DNA of 64,000 bases from Casuarina equisetifolia (Eukaryota > Streptophyta > Magnoliopsida > Fagales > Casuarinaceae): the NCBI GenBank assembly GCA_028551475.1, contig CM052361.1, positions 2,239,501-2,303,500 of the forward strand. Reading direction: 5' to 3'. Both the position numbers and the translations under genes were made by a program. A model generated the notes under the pieces. It saw only the letters and a program-made list of their open reading frames with translations, was not told the DNA's origin and did not search any database. Of this stretch, positions 38,205 through 49,355 are shown one piece after another (position 1 is the stretch's first letter; each line of letters opens with the position of its first letter).

Positions 38205-38781
38205 GGGGGGGGGGGGGAGAGAGAGAGAGAGGACTCTAGATTATATATTATGATTTTTGTTATTTTTTTTTTGAAGGGGGGAAGGGAACTCTATACTCTT
38301 AAGTTAGATTACTTTCTACGGCAAAAGAAATTATATGATAACTCCATTAAATTAATATATATTATGATTTTTGTCTTTTTTTTTTATGAGGGGGGGGGGA
38401 ACTCTATACTCTTAAGTTAGATTACTTTCTACGGGCAAAAGAAATTGTATGATGACTTTATTCAATTAACATATATTATGATTTTTGTCTTGTATGTGTG
38501 TGTGTGTGTGTGTAGGTGTGAAAGGGGGGGGGGGGGGACTCTAGATTATATATTATGATTTTTGTCCTTTTTTTTTTTTGGAAGGGAGGGAGGGGAACTC
38601 TATACTCTTAAGTTAGATTACTTTTTACGGCAAAAGAAATTGTACGATGACTTTGTTCAATTAATATATATTATGATTTTTGTCCCCTTTTTTTGGAGGG
38701 AAAGAGAGGGGGACTCTATACTCTTAAGTTAGATTACTTTCTAATTGTATGATGACTTTATTCAATTAACATATATTATGA

Positions 38782-38815
<34 letters not shown>

Positions 38816-39605
38816 TGAAGGGGGGGTAGAGATAACTTCAATTAATATATATTATGATTTTTGTCAGTTTTAAAGGGAGGAGGGGAACTCTATACTCTTA
38901 AGTTAGATCACTTTCTATGACAAAAGAAATTGTACGATGACTCTATTCAATTAATATATATTATGATTTTTGTTAGTTTTAAGGGGGGAGGGGAGCTCTA
39001 TACTCTTAAGTTAGATTACTTTCTATGACAGAAGAAATTATAGGACGGGGAAGAGAACTCTATACTTTTAAGTTAAATTACTTTCTACAACAAAAGAAAT
39101 TGTACAATGACTCCGTTCAATTAATATATATTATGACTTTTGCCAGTTTTAGGGGGGGAAGGGAACTCTATACTTTTAAGTTAGATCACTTTCTATGACA
39201 GAAGAAATTGTACGATGACTCCGTTCAATTAATATATATTATGATTTTTGTCAGTTTTAAGGGAGGAGGGAAACTCTATACTCTTAATTTAGATTAGTTT
39301 CTATGACAAAAGAAATTGTATGATGACTCCATTCAATTAATATATATTATGATTTTTGTTATTTTTTTAGGAGAAGGGGGGGGGGGAAGAGAATTATATA
39401 TTCTCAAGTTAGATTACTTTTTATGGCAGAAGAAATTGTACAATGACTCCATTTAATTAATATATATTATGATTTTTGTCTTTTTTTTTTAGGGGGGAGG
39501 TGGATAGTACTTTATACTCTTAAGTTAGATTACTTTTTATAACAGAAGAAATTGTACAATGACTCTGTTTAATTAATATATATTATGATTTTTATCAGTT
39601 GTAAG
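38205..39605. repeat. Minisatellite, about 13 units of about 110 bp with poly-G and TG tracts
   Basis: Each unit has a core 'AACTCTATACTCTTAAGTTAG', then 'TTACTTTCTA', 'AGAAATTGTA(C/T)(G/A)ATGACT', 'CAATTAATATATATTATG' and 'ATTTTTGT', followed by a variable T-run and a G-run of 4-15 bases. Two units carry (TG)n instead of the T-run (near 38494 and 38786). The final unit lacks the G-run. G-runs are always on the plus strand. Confidence 0.9.
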
Positions 39606-42600
39606 TTGAAAATAGAAGTTATCTCTTTTTATAATGTACATAGATTAGGGTGATTTAGAAAAATATTATTGCTAAAATAAAATTTGATGTCATATTAAAA
39701 GATGAAATAAAGAATTAAAATAGATTATCAAAGTAATTAATAAAAATATTTGGTTACAAAATTTCTTAAAATATTTTCTTTAGCTTACATTTGCTATATA
39801 TGGGTTAAACCTAATGGAAGATATTTTTGAAATAACAATTGATATCCAAACTTTATTGGTGAAAGTAAGGAAAATTGTTTGAGAGTGAGTTTTTTTTTTT
39901 ATCTTAGATGAAATTTGAAAACTTCTAATCTCTTTGTGTAGCTTTTATAAATATTGTAATGTTGAAGTGTGCAACTATGTATTTGTACATTAATTTTTAT
40001 TAATACAAACTTATTTTTACACAAAAAAAAGTATAAAAATGAACTTCTAAACATTATGTATGCAAATTTGACTGTTACGAAACTCTAGTAAAGCACCCTT
40101 TCGTGTTCGCATTCAATTCAACACCCCATGGAAGAAGAAACTTCCGATACATGTACTCAATTTAAAGTGACACTTATGTAGCCTGAGAAAAGAAGACCAT
40201 AGGATGGCAATTGGCAATACCTTTACCCTATTCTTATTTTGAAGGACCCTTTCTTTGTATGCAAATAGGAAGCTTGAGTTATCCACAAGGTGATAATCCG
40301 CATAACAACCATAAGCCAGTCACCCTTTCCAGCTAGTATCAGGTCAGACTTAGATCATGAAGAAAGCAGCGGACATCAACCAGCCATACCCTGCCCATGA
40401 CGTTCCTGGAATAAAAAAACAAAAACGTAACACACAAAGGTGAAAACTATTCACGGGGCGTTGAAAGCCGAGTATTGAATTGAATTTTTTATAATATTTG
40501 TCACGGAATAAATTGCCACCGGCCCTTCAGCTATTTATGAGAGAAGACAGACCTTTTTGTGGATACAGGACCAGTTATCCTATTAATGTTTTTTGTCAAC
40601 ACCCCACGAGATTATATTGGACCACCTTATCTAAATTTGGTTCTTTTCTTAGCTTAATATGTTTAGTTTTTAATGACAGAATTAAGACCTAATGGTCAAT
40701 AAGGACTTAGTTGAATTAAGAATAAGTGTTGTTTGAGATAGATGAGTAAATCTAGACACATACGCCTGAAAAAAAAAGGAAAAAAGAAGAGAAAAAGAGA
40801 GGAAATGGTGACTAATAAAGAAAGGGTGCCGTAGGGTTTGTGGCAAGTAGTACTTTTGTCACCAGAATCGTTGGGCTTTTCTTGAACCCATTAACTAAAA
40901 CAGAGTTGCACTGTCACTGACATCCCAAGACTGGGCTGGGCATTTGTATTCCAGGCTTGTACTTGTTACAGGGATGTATAGAAGGGCCTAACAGGACAGG
41001 ACAGGACAGGACAGAACTGTGTCCTTCTCGTGTTTCAAGCAGCAGACCTCGAATTTAATATGAATGTGCAGGGGGAGGATAGGCACCGATAACATTATTT
41101 AAGGTAAGGATGAAAAACAAAAGGAAAGCAATTCCGGTAAGCAAGACAGAGGATTGACTGTCTCAGATTTTAGGTCGTAAAGCAATCTGCAGAAAATGGC
41201 AGAAAACAACACAAAACAATTGTTTACTCGGAAGTCGAGGTCTATGGATGTTGAGCCACAGTCGTGGACATTGACACAAGCTCAGGCGGAGCGTCATAGG
41301 AAGATGGTGGGTGTTTTGTAGGTTTCAGAGAATATCCATGGAACATTAAACAGAAGTGATTCCTTGATGGGATGGCTTGTTTGCTTCCAGTATCAAAAGT
41401 TGGTACGAGGAAAGTGTGGTCTTCACCAACCCTTTCCGCTTCTTAGTATCCCCCACTTACAGCCATAGAAGATTAATGATCAATATGAACCCCCAAGTGC
41501 CAGGAAATCCAAGCTATCCAAACCCCAGAAGGGCTCTGGTCATTGGCCCAAGCCAACACTGGGTCTGATATTTAAGGATTAGTTCAACTACATCTTTCGA
41601 GTCTCAACCCAAAATGGCATGCGAACATTTTCTATGTATTCAAGTTTCCAGTTTTGAACTATAGAATCTCATTATTTATTATTTATAAATTATGTATTAA
41701 TGATTTCATCTTATCGCTTATTTGTTAATAGACCAAATATTTATGTTATTTTATATTGTTAAAATTTAATGTACCTTTTACATTATCAAAATTTAGATAA
41801 AAGAGATCATAAATCTTCTAATATAATATTAAAATTTAAATTTTACGTAAGATATCATTTATTCATGACGAAGTTTTATGAACAGTATTTCCTTATATTT
41901 GAAACAAAAAGGCCGATTAAAATCTCATTTTGTATTTACATTAGTAAGATATTATTAGTTATGTTATTTATATATGAAACAACTTTTTTATTTTTTAATA
42001 ATTAATTTTTGAAAGAAAAGGTAAATCTTCCAACACCCTACACATAACAAGAGAATGTATTAAAGAAGTGAGAGTTATTTTTTAAAACTTGTCCCTCCTC
42101 TCTATTCCACCACCTTCTTCCCCAAGTGGAGTGTCACCCACCCTTGTAGAAAATCTAGCTGCTGCTCCCCCGGATACAGCCTTCCTCTGCTTTCCGGTCA
42201 TCATCTCTCTTTTCTTATACCAACGACAATCACAATCGTCACAAAGAAACCTGTCTCCCATATCTCCCATTCCACCGTCCTTTAATTATTGTGCCATTTT
42301 TTGTTCTTCTTCAACTACGTTGGAAACTTTGTCAAAACCCAACCAAACAACAGAAGGTGGGTATGTTTTTCAGCTTCTCTTGTTTTTCAATGAAGTTCAA
42401 GAGAATTAAACTAAAAATAGGTAGCACGAGCGTGTCGCTCACCAGAAAGTAGAGTTCTTTCAAGGTTCTTATGATTAACAGGAGTCGAAACTCGGAAACT
42501 CCTTCAATGTTACGATTCTCTTTTAAAAAATGGATTCGGCCAACCTTTTCCCAACTAGCATGTAGAAAGCATGTTGATTAAGGAACACACGATCTTAGTT

Positions 42601-43225
42601 TGGGTTTTCACACGGAGCAGCCTAGAACGCCATTCCCACCAGAAGATCGCAACGCTGTCCCATCACGTTGTAGCCCTGGTACATTACTTCATCTTGTAAG
42701 GTAGATGGACGGTGACTGGTCGAATTCGGATGTTTCTTGCTTTGTTTTATAGTCAGTCATCCCGTGATTAACTTGTCTTTCGAATCTCCTGTTGCAAAAT
42801 TTATTCTTTCGTAAAAACAGTTCGGAAAATAGACAGCTGCTTATTTCTAATTGAAATGTTTAATTATATTTAACACGTCTTTTTGTTTCAAATATATATA
42901 TAAAAAATAATTATCAAGAATATTTATTTACATGCAAATGGATGAAAAGCTTAAACTTGGGCTCTAATATATGTTAAAAATTTCTTCTCTATTAAAAAGA
43001 TTATTAAATGAAGTTTAAGCAATATAAGATTTGTGATATACTATTTTTAATATATATGGACAAATGATTCTATTTTATAATTTGATTTTAAGGTGGAAAA
43101 AAAAACGAACTTTCTAATATGTCATAAAAATGTTATTCAAGCAAATAAGATGTGGTTTTCATAGTCCTCCATGTGATATCACTCACAAGATCTAAAATTC
43201 TACCAAACAGTAATTTTCTCGAAAG
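39606..43225. other. Intergenic with two small GC-richer islands
   Basis: A 41-codon frame at 41196-41321 (MAENNTKQLFTRKSRSMDVE...) and a 62-codon minus-strand frame at 42082-42270 (MGDMGDRFLCDDCDCRWYKK...) look protein-like in composition but match nothing I recognise. Neither has a supported gene structure. Confidence 0.35.
40991..41014. repeat. (ACAGG)n microsatellite
   Basis: Almost five perfect pentamers. Confidence 0.85.
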
Positions 43226-43574
43226 TGTTAAAGTCAATGTGAAGCTTTGGCATACTATTAATGAAAACCTCTATGGTAAAGTTTATACATAATTAATATG
43301 TCCCTTGCTTAAGTCAACTTTTAGTTTAAATATGTTTTGTAACATGGCATCACAATTCAATCCTCTTTAGTATTCTCAAGAATATGAAGAAATTCTAAAT
43401 TTGTATCATGAAAGTGACATTGCAAAATGGTTGTAGTTGAAATTTTGTAGGAGCATGTTATAGTCAATGTAGCATAATCTATATTTTTAAATAAAGATTT
43501 TATAGAGAAGCTTCTATATAATGAATATTTCTTTTTTTACACTAATTTTTGAATTAGATATAAACTTTGTAACA
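43226..43574 (+). mobile_element. TRIM retrotransposon with two 119-bp LTRs
   Basis: LTRs 43226-43344 and 43456-43574 are both exactly 119 bp, start TGTTA(A/T)AGTCAATGT and end TTTGTAACA. The 111-bp interior starts TGGCATCACAAT (8 of 12 bases of the Met-tRNA site) and ends TTTTGTAGGAGCA. It has no coding capacity. Flanks GAAAG and TATAG do not match, so the target duplication has decayed or the element recombined. Confidence 0.75.
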
Positions 43575-44625
43575 TATAGCTAATATATTTTATATTCAAT
43601 TTTTTTATTAAAATATTGTCCTAAAATTTTATATCCTTTCATTCTTAAATAAATAAATTCTCATATTTATTAATAAATAAATTTTCCAACTTATGCTCAT
43701 TTTGAAGCAATGATGGAGGCTTCCAAGACCCTTCTGCCTTCTACAAGACGGCTGCCAGCTCTCCACCTGTTAAGTTCAAGCGGATGTGGAAAGGTAATGA
43801 TTTTGACGTGGCGGTGGCCTGATCTCCCTGAAAAGTCAAAATTGCCGCGTCAAATCCTTGTCCTCTTCTCCGACACAAATTGGCCGTACTCTCCACTTCC
43901 CGCCGACGAGAATGGAAATACTATTTGGAAGCCGGAAAGTAAGAACTTCTCTCCCTCCAAAACACATTTTCTTGACCTCTTCGTGTGGACGCCTTCTTCC
44001 TGAGGAAGGCAATCGGAGTCACCAACACGGGTTTAGAATTCGGCCGGAAGCCGACAAAGTCTTCGTGCGTGCGACACGACTAAGGAAGGAGTTGTCGTAG
44101 AAGAAAGAAATTTAAAATTAATTAAAATAAACTAAAACAAAAGATGTGGACAAATGTTTTAAAAGAATTCCGAGGGATATATTTTTAGTGGAATTCTTGT
44201 GCTTGCCGTATGCTTCGGGCGTTGGCTTGGAGGATAGAAATTAGCTAAACTATGAAAAGAAACTTATATTAAAAAAATAAGATTCGATCAAGATTGATCA
44301 AATAAAATACAATGTTATCGTTTAAATTGTTATTTGTGGAGATGTGATTAGCTTGGATTGACTGAGCTGGGGCTAAGAACAGAGAAGTCTAGTTTGAAGT
44401 GTTCGACGGTGCTTGACCTCCCCTTCAACGTGAAAAACAGGTGTGGCTGTGTGACCCGCAAGATGAGGAAAAAAAAAATGGCGTGAACGGTGATGGATGA
44501 TAGTGTTGCAAGAGGATTTGGAACCCAATAAAATGAAAAACTACTTTCACATTTATGAAAAATACCCGAATAATAATAAATTATTGTCATTTTTAGGGTG
44601 TAATTTAGGTGGTAAGAAAAGTTTA
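43575..44625. other. GC-rich island of unknown origin (about 43710-44100)
   Basis: A 390-base block much richer in GC and CpG than its AT-rich neighbours, with overlapping ORFs in two plus frames (97 and 80 codons). No recognised domain. Perhaps a captured or decayed gene fragment. Confidence 0.35.
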
Positions 44626-44966
44626 TGTAGGAGTGATGTTACATTTCAAAAGTAATTAAATCAATTATACCAAACAAATTTAAATCTTTTAACTCAATAG
44701 TTAGGTTCATTATAATTAGTATTAGAGTTAAATTTTATTTCTCATATTCAAATTTCAATAGGAGCTATCTGTCCAAAAAGTTACCTAGTAACTAAATGTC
44801 ACGAGCTAAAGCAACATCTAAACATGTAGGGTTAAAGTGAAACAACCATTGAGTGGGCCATTAGAGATGTCAAATTAGAAGTTGGTGAAATATTATGGTT
44901 CAAAAATAATTGAACTTATTGTGTTAATAAGTTTGACCTTTTAGTTTAATAATTGAGTTCATTACA
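44626..44966 (+). mobile_element. TRIM retrotransposon
   Basis: LTRs are about 44626-44714 and 44868-44966, with ends GTTCATTATA and GTTCATTACA and shared 'TTTTA(A/G)(C/T)T(C/T)AATA(G/A)TT(A/G)(G/A)GTTCATTA'. The primer site is TAGTATTAGAGT (44717-44728; 9 of 12), two bases after the LTR. The interior ends near GAGTGGGCC. No clear target duplication. Confidence 0.6.
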
Positions 44967-47330
44967 TTTAACAAAGTAGTTTAAATTCTCTTGCATGCTT
45001 TTAAGTATATTAATATTTTTTTTGTTTAAGTCATCAAATAAAGTTTGGTAAGAATTCTGAATTATTAAAAAGATAAATATCATATTAAGTAAAAATAGAG
45101 ATGGCTTTATTCCAAACTAATATGTCAAATTTTAATATTTCTGTGTTTGTTGTGTGCTACACTAATATTCATTTCCTAATAAAACACCTTCCACTTTCAA
45201 TGGGTAATAATAGACCTACTTTCTTATACAAAATTATAGTATTTCAAGGAGGAGGAGGGGCCCCAAAGCCGAAAGTTTACTGGAAAAATGTTTGAAAGTT
45301 CCAAACAAGAAAGTCGTACGGATTGGACATCGGGAATTGAGAGGCGACGTCTTTTGAGGGGTTTTGGGGTCGAAAGTCGTCGGCGCTGTATTAGAAAACG
45401 TTAATCACCTGGCCGCATGCCGTTTTACGACTAATGCCCTTTTTTTTATTCAAAGAATAAAATTTTAAAAAAGTACTAGTTAAAGATATAAATTTAGATG
45501 GGATTGAAGGTCATGAGTCTTGAGGGGTACTGAGGTCATGCTGATGTTGTTCATAAAAAATAAATAATTAAAACTGAGAAGTATTAAAGTTATAGTGCTC
45601 ATTCACTTGTTAAAACGAAAGGTTAATATGATGATTATACGATTAATGATTAGAATTTTCATTTGACATGAGATGAGGGCATGATAGAAGGATAAAGAGC
45701 AAGTTAAACAATGTCGTCGTCATCAGCTACCAGCTCTGTAATGATTCTTGTTGCGGGTTCTTCATAGCATTGTTTGCGAGCCCAATTGTGAGAGACTCAT
45801 TGTCATTATAAATCCAATCATGGCATTCAACAACAGAAACTGCGTTGGTCCAACCTCAATTTAGGGATACTTGCTAGATTTGGAAATGGCTTTGTGATCC
45901 TAGCTTTCATTTTATTTTATTTTTGTTATTTTACACACATTCATAATGTACCAAATATCAAACATGAGACAAAGAGATCCTAAGCAATGCTTACTCCTAA
46001 TTAAGCCAAAGGCTTACTAAGTATTTGTTACTTTTAGTTTTATTTTATTAGAAAATAGAATTTTCTACTGAAAAGAATATTTATAATATACTTTATAAGT
46101 TTGAATAATTTATTCTTTCAATGAATTTTTTTAAATAATGTTGAACTTTACCTTTTCACATTATCATCCTCGTTGAAGTCATTGTTCTTTGAAGTTGAAA
46201 CTTAAAGTTGTGAACAAGTTTATGAAATAAATAAATAAAATAAAAAATATATTACTCTTATCAGAGGTCAATTTTTAAGAAATAAATAAATTTTTTAACA
46301 CATGTCAATTTTTAAGAAAAAAACTAATTTTTTTAATAAGGGTTGAATATTTTCAATATCAAGTTTAGGAGTTCCAATTGTTCCAATGATGCTCGAACAC
46401 TGAAGGATGAGAAACTGTGCTTAACAAGCTTGTTGCTGAGTGGGACTGTGACGTTGACATAGAATCTTCAATTTTTTTGTATTGCGTAATCCATATTAGT
46501 GATAAAAGTTCTCCTCCATATACACGGTTGAACAACACAAGGCCACGATTTCCAAGATCAATCTGCCTGAAAATGACGGGCTGTGCTGCGCACAACCATC
46601 CAATAAAGCCAAAAGGAGACGGCATGGAATCGTCTTATTGAATAAAAGTGGCGATCCTTCTCACACCATTGATAATTCTTTATGTGTCGAGGGACCAGAG
46701 AAAGAAAGAGGACAAAAAAGAAAGAAAGAAAAAATCTGTTTAGAATGCTCTGCCTTATGATACTGATTGGTGTTTTGTGGCTCACGTGACCTTTGTTATC
46801 ACTTAGAAAACCCTAACCATACGTTTTCAGCAGCACAGATCCTCACTGATGATGTTAAAATCAACCTAATGGTGTCGATAACAAAGGCTGTATGGTTCAA
46901 CTTATTAAAAATAAACATGGTTGGCATTACCTAAACAATGTCATTATCCCCGCATGCATATGATCTCCCCCGAGAGGGACTTGTAAATTTAGGCACTATA
47001 ATCACAATATTAAAAGAAAGTTGTGACCTTATTCTTTTATTTTTTTATTTTTAATATTTGTTTGGTGGGTATCATATACTATACTAATTTATTATATTCC
47101 TTATATATAAATTTATTTTTCCTTTTCTCAAGTTAATTTTAAGGAAGAATATTAAAACTCAAGTTTTAAGTAAAGTATTTTTTTGTTCATGAATTGAGTT
47201 GATTATCTTGAAAACTATTTTTTTACATTCAAAATGATGGTGCATGTTGAAATCCAATATTGTCATGTCATATTATTTGAATGTAAAGATTATCGCTCTC
47301 TTACATACTAGTTTTAAAGAAAAAAAAATA
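44967..47330. other. Intergenic, no recognised gene
   Basis: A GC-richer stretch at 46365-46640 is open on both strands (86 codons minus, 74 plus) without recognised homology. The remainder is AT-rich. Confidence 0.35.
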
Positions 47331-47640
47331 TTGTAACAACCTAACCATTGAGCCAAAAGGCCTAAGTCTATTGATATGACATGTTTAATTGTCTATAGGA
47401 CCATAATATTCTCCCTCACTCTGTAGTTGATGCCCCAGTGGTCCACTCCATGGTGGCTCCATGCTGGCCTCATGCATTTAGACACCTTTTTGGCCCGTGA
47501 TGTTTTTACCAAGTTGCCCCTCCATCATTTGAACTCTAAATGTGAAGTTTCGTTTTGATACCATATGTAATAAGTTCAATTATCTTTAGAATCGTACTAA
47601 ATATTTTATTAATATTGAAGTCAAAATCAAAAAGAAGCTT
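47331..47640 (-). mobile_element. Probable decayed TRIM, same family as 44.6 kb
   Basis: Minus-strand primer site TGGTATCAAAAC (47552-47563; 10 of 12) follows a minus-strand LTR end (GAACTTATTACATA). A second LTR-like fragment lies at about 47331-47415, and its 'AACCTAACCATTGAG' is the reverse of the 44.6-kb LTR end. Outer ends are not defined. Confidence 0.4.
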
Positions 47641-48069
47641 GTTATGGACAATTCAAGAAACTAGGAAACCTAGTTTGAACTGTAATGGGTACGAACATGA
47701 TGAGCGATGTCCATAAGCTGCATCTGTTTTGTGTTATTCACAGCGTTAGGCTTGCATGAGATGTATGACAATCCTAATTCTTGTCCTTCTGTCATCTGAA
47801 ATTTGAGTGACCTAACTCCCTCCTTGTCAGCGTTCTAACCTTTGCCGCTGGTGGTGAGGAGGTGGGATATAGTTCAACAAGTTTGAAATCCAATCTTAAA
47901 GTGAGATCTAGAACAACAAAACCATGGAATGACCATAGAGTGTCTAAGTCTGCCATGTCTCCCGTTCAACAACAAATGATATACTTCTAGACCGTCCAAG
48001 TTATAGTTGTTAAAATTTGAATGTATATTTTAAATCATTAATATATCTATTAATAATGAAAATAGGTGT

Positions 48070-48425
48070 AAAGAACGAGGCTTAAATTGTTATTAGGCTA
48101 CCGAAAAATGGACTGTTATATTGTCTAATATTAACTTTAAAGCTCAGATAATAAAGTGTAAAGAATGATATAAAACCTTTTATAGCAATAGAAGCTTAGA
48201 TTGTTATTGGGTCACTAGCAAATTGACTACTACATTGTATTATACCAACTTTAAACCTCAAATAATAAAATCTTTATTAGTAATGCAAATAGAAGTAAAA
48301 ATGAGTCGAATATTAGACCTTTTATGGCAATAGAAGCTTAGATTGTAATTGGGTTATTAGTAAATTGACTATTATATTATATTATACCGACTTTAAAGCT
48401 CAGATAATAAAATCATAACTTTTTC
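48070..48425. repeat. Three tandem copies of a unit of about 130 bp
   Basis: The copies share 'GAAGCTTAGATTGTTATTGG' and 'AACTTTAAAGCTCAGATAAT' with intervening variation. They end about 470 bases before the DUF1666 TATA candidate. Confidence 0.75.
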
Positions 48426-48893
48426 AGTTCAACATTCATTTTCTTTTCTTAATCCGCAGTTTAACAAGTCATTATTTTCCTGAGAAGATTCTTCCCACGG
48501 AAATTTCCAAACCAAACACAGAAAAACCCCTTCGTGGAAACTCCATTAGTATTCCCTGTCGTGCTTGGACTCCAGTTTGGTCGATCAACCGTGAAAAGTT
48601 TAGGAATCCCAAGAACGTAAGGACTAAGTTTCCATCTTTTGTTTTCTCCCCACCAATTGGTATTTAACAATAAATGCAATAAAAAAGCAAATTTGGAAGA
48701 TCCATTAATTTATTTTTCTTGTTCAGCAATTTAACCGGTTATTATTTTCTGCAAGAATCACGCGGATTTATAATTTCCCACCGACCTGTAGCAGTCCCGT
48801 AGGTTGTCCCGGTTCCCAAACCCTTCCTGGCTGGACATTCTTGCTACTAATAAATACAAGCCGGCCTGGATTTTCAAGCTCTTCCACGAAAGA

Positions 48894-48900
48894 TATAAAG
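48894..48900 (+). promoter_or_regulatory. Candidate TATA box of the DUF1666 gene
   Basis: TATAAAG about 460 bases upstream of the first usable in-frame ATG of the DUF1666 gene. It would give a long leader containing two upstream ORFs (49112-49246 and 49259-49312). Assigned by motif and position only. Confidence 0.4.
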
Positions 48901-49111
48901 CGTAAAGTTTCAATTAAACCCTGTTCTCTCTGGTGAATCCGCTGTACGTCTTCGGCATAACGGTTCTCAGAAATCCAAGGCTCTAAGCAACCACAAGATT
49001 AGCTCAACCCTTGTAGCTGACACGTTCTTTTCTGCCCTTAATTTCGCTTTCAATCGCCACTGGTTCTCTCTAATTAGGTCGGCCTTCAACCTCCTTTTGC
49101 GTCGGATATCC

Positions 49112-49246
49112 ATGCAGAGCTCAATGTTTGGGCGGAATCTGTTGTTTTTAACGGGTAGAAGGTCCTTTTATGCGAGAAAGTTTCAAAGCCGGAATCAGAG
49201 TACGCATGACTTGTCTGTTTTCTGCTCTGTTTTTGCTTCAAACTGA
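49112..49246 (+). other. Upstream ORF (44 codons) or displaced N-terminus of the DUF1666 gene
   Basis: An ATG-to-TGA frame (start MQSSMFGRNLLFL) ahead of the DUF1666 gene, in a different frame from its coding sequence. A second short ORF in the same frame follows at 49259-49312. These may be true upstream ORFs limiting translation. Alternatively they may be the original N-terminus, put out of frame by an indel or needing an intron I cannot place. Confidence 0.4.
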
Positions 49247-49355
49247 ATAAAGAGATCGATGGATTTATTGGACGGGCTCCCCGGCCAAGTTTTTGCCGAA
49301 AGCGCTCTTTGATTTGTTGGATATAGATTCTGCGAAAGCGGTTTTCTACCCAACG

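Noticed and set aside
41196..41321. 41-codon ORF as a first exon of a gene
   Set aside because: The composition is protein-like, but no downstream exon, family match or promoter could be supported.
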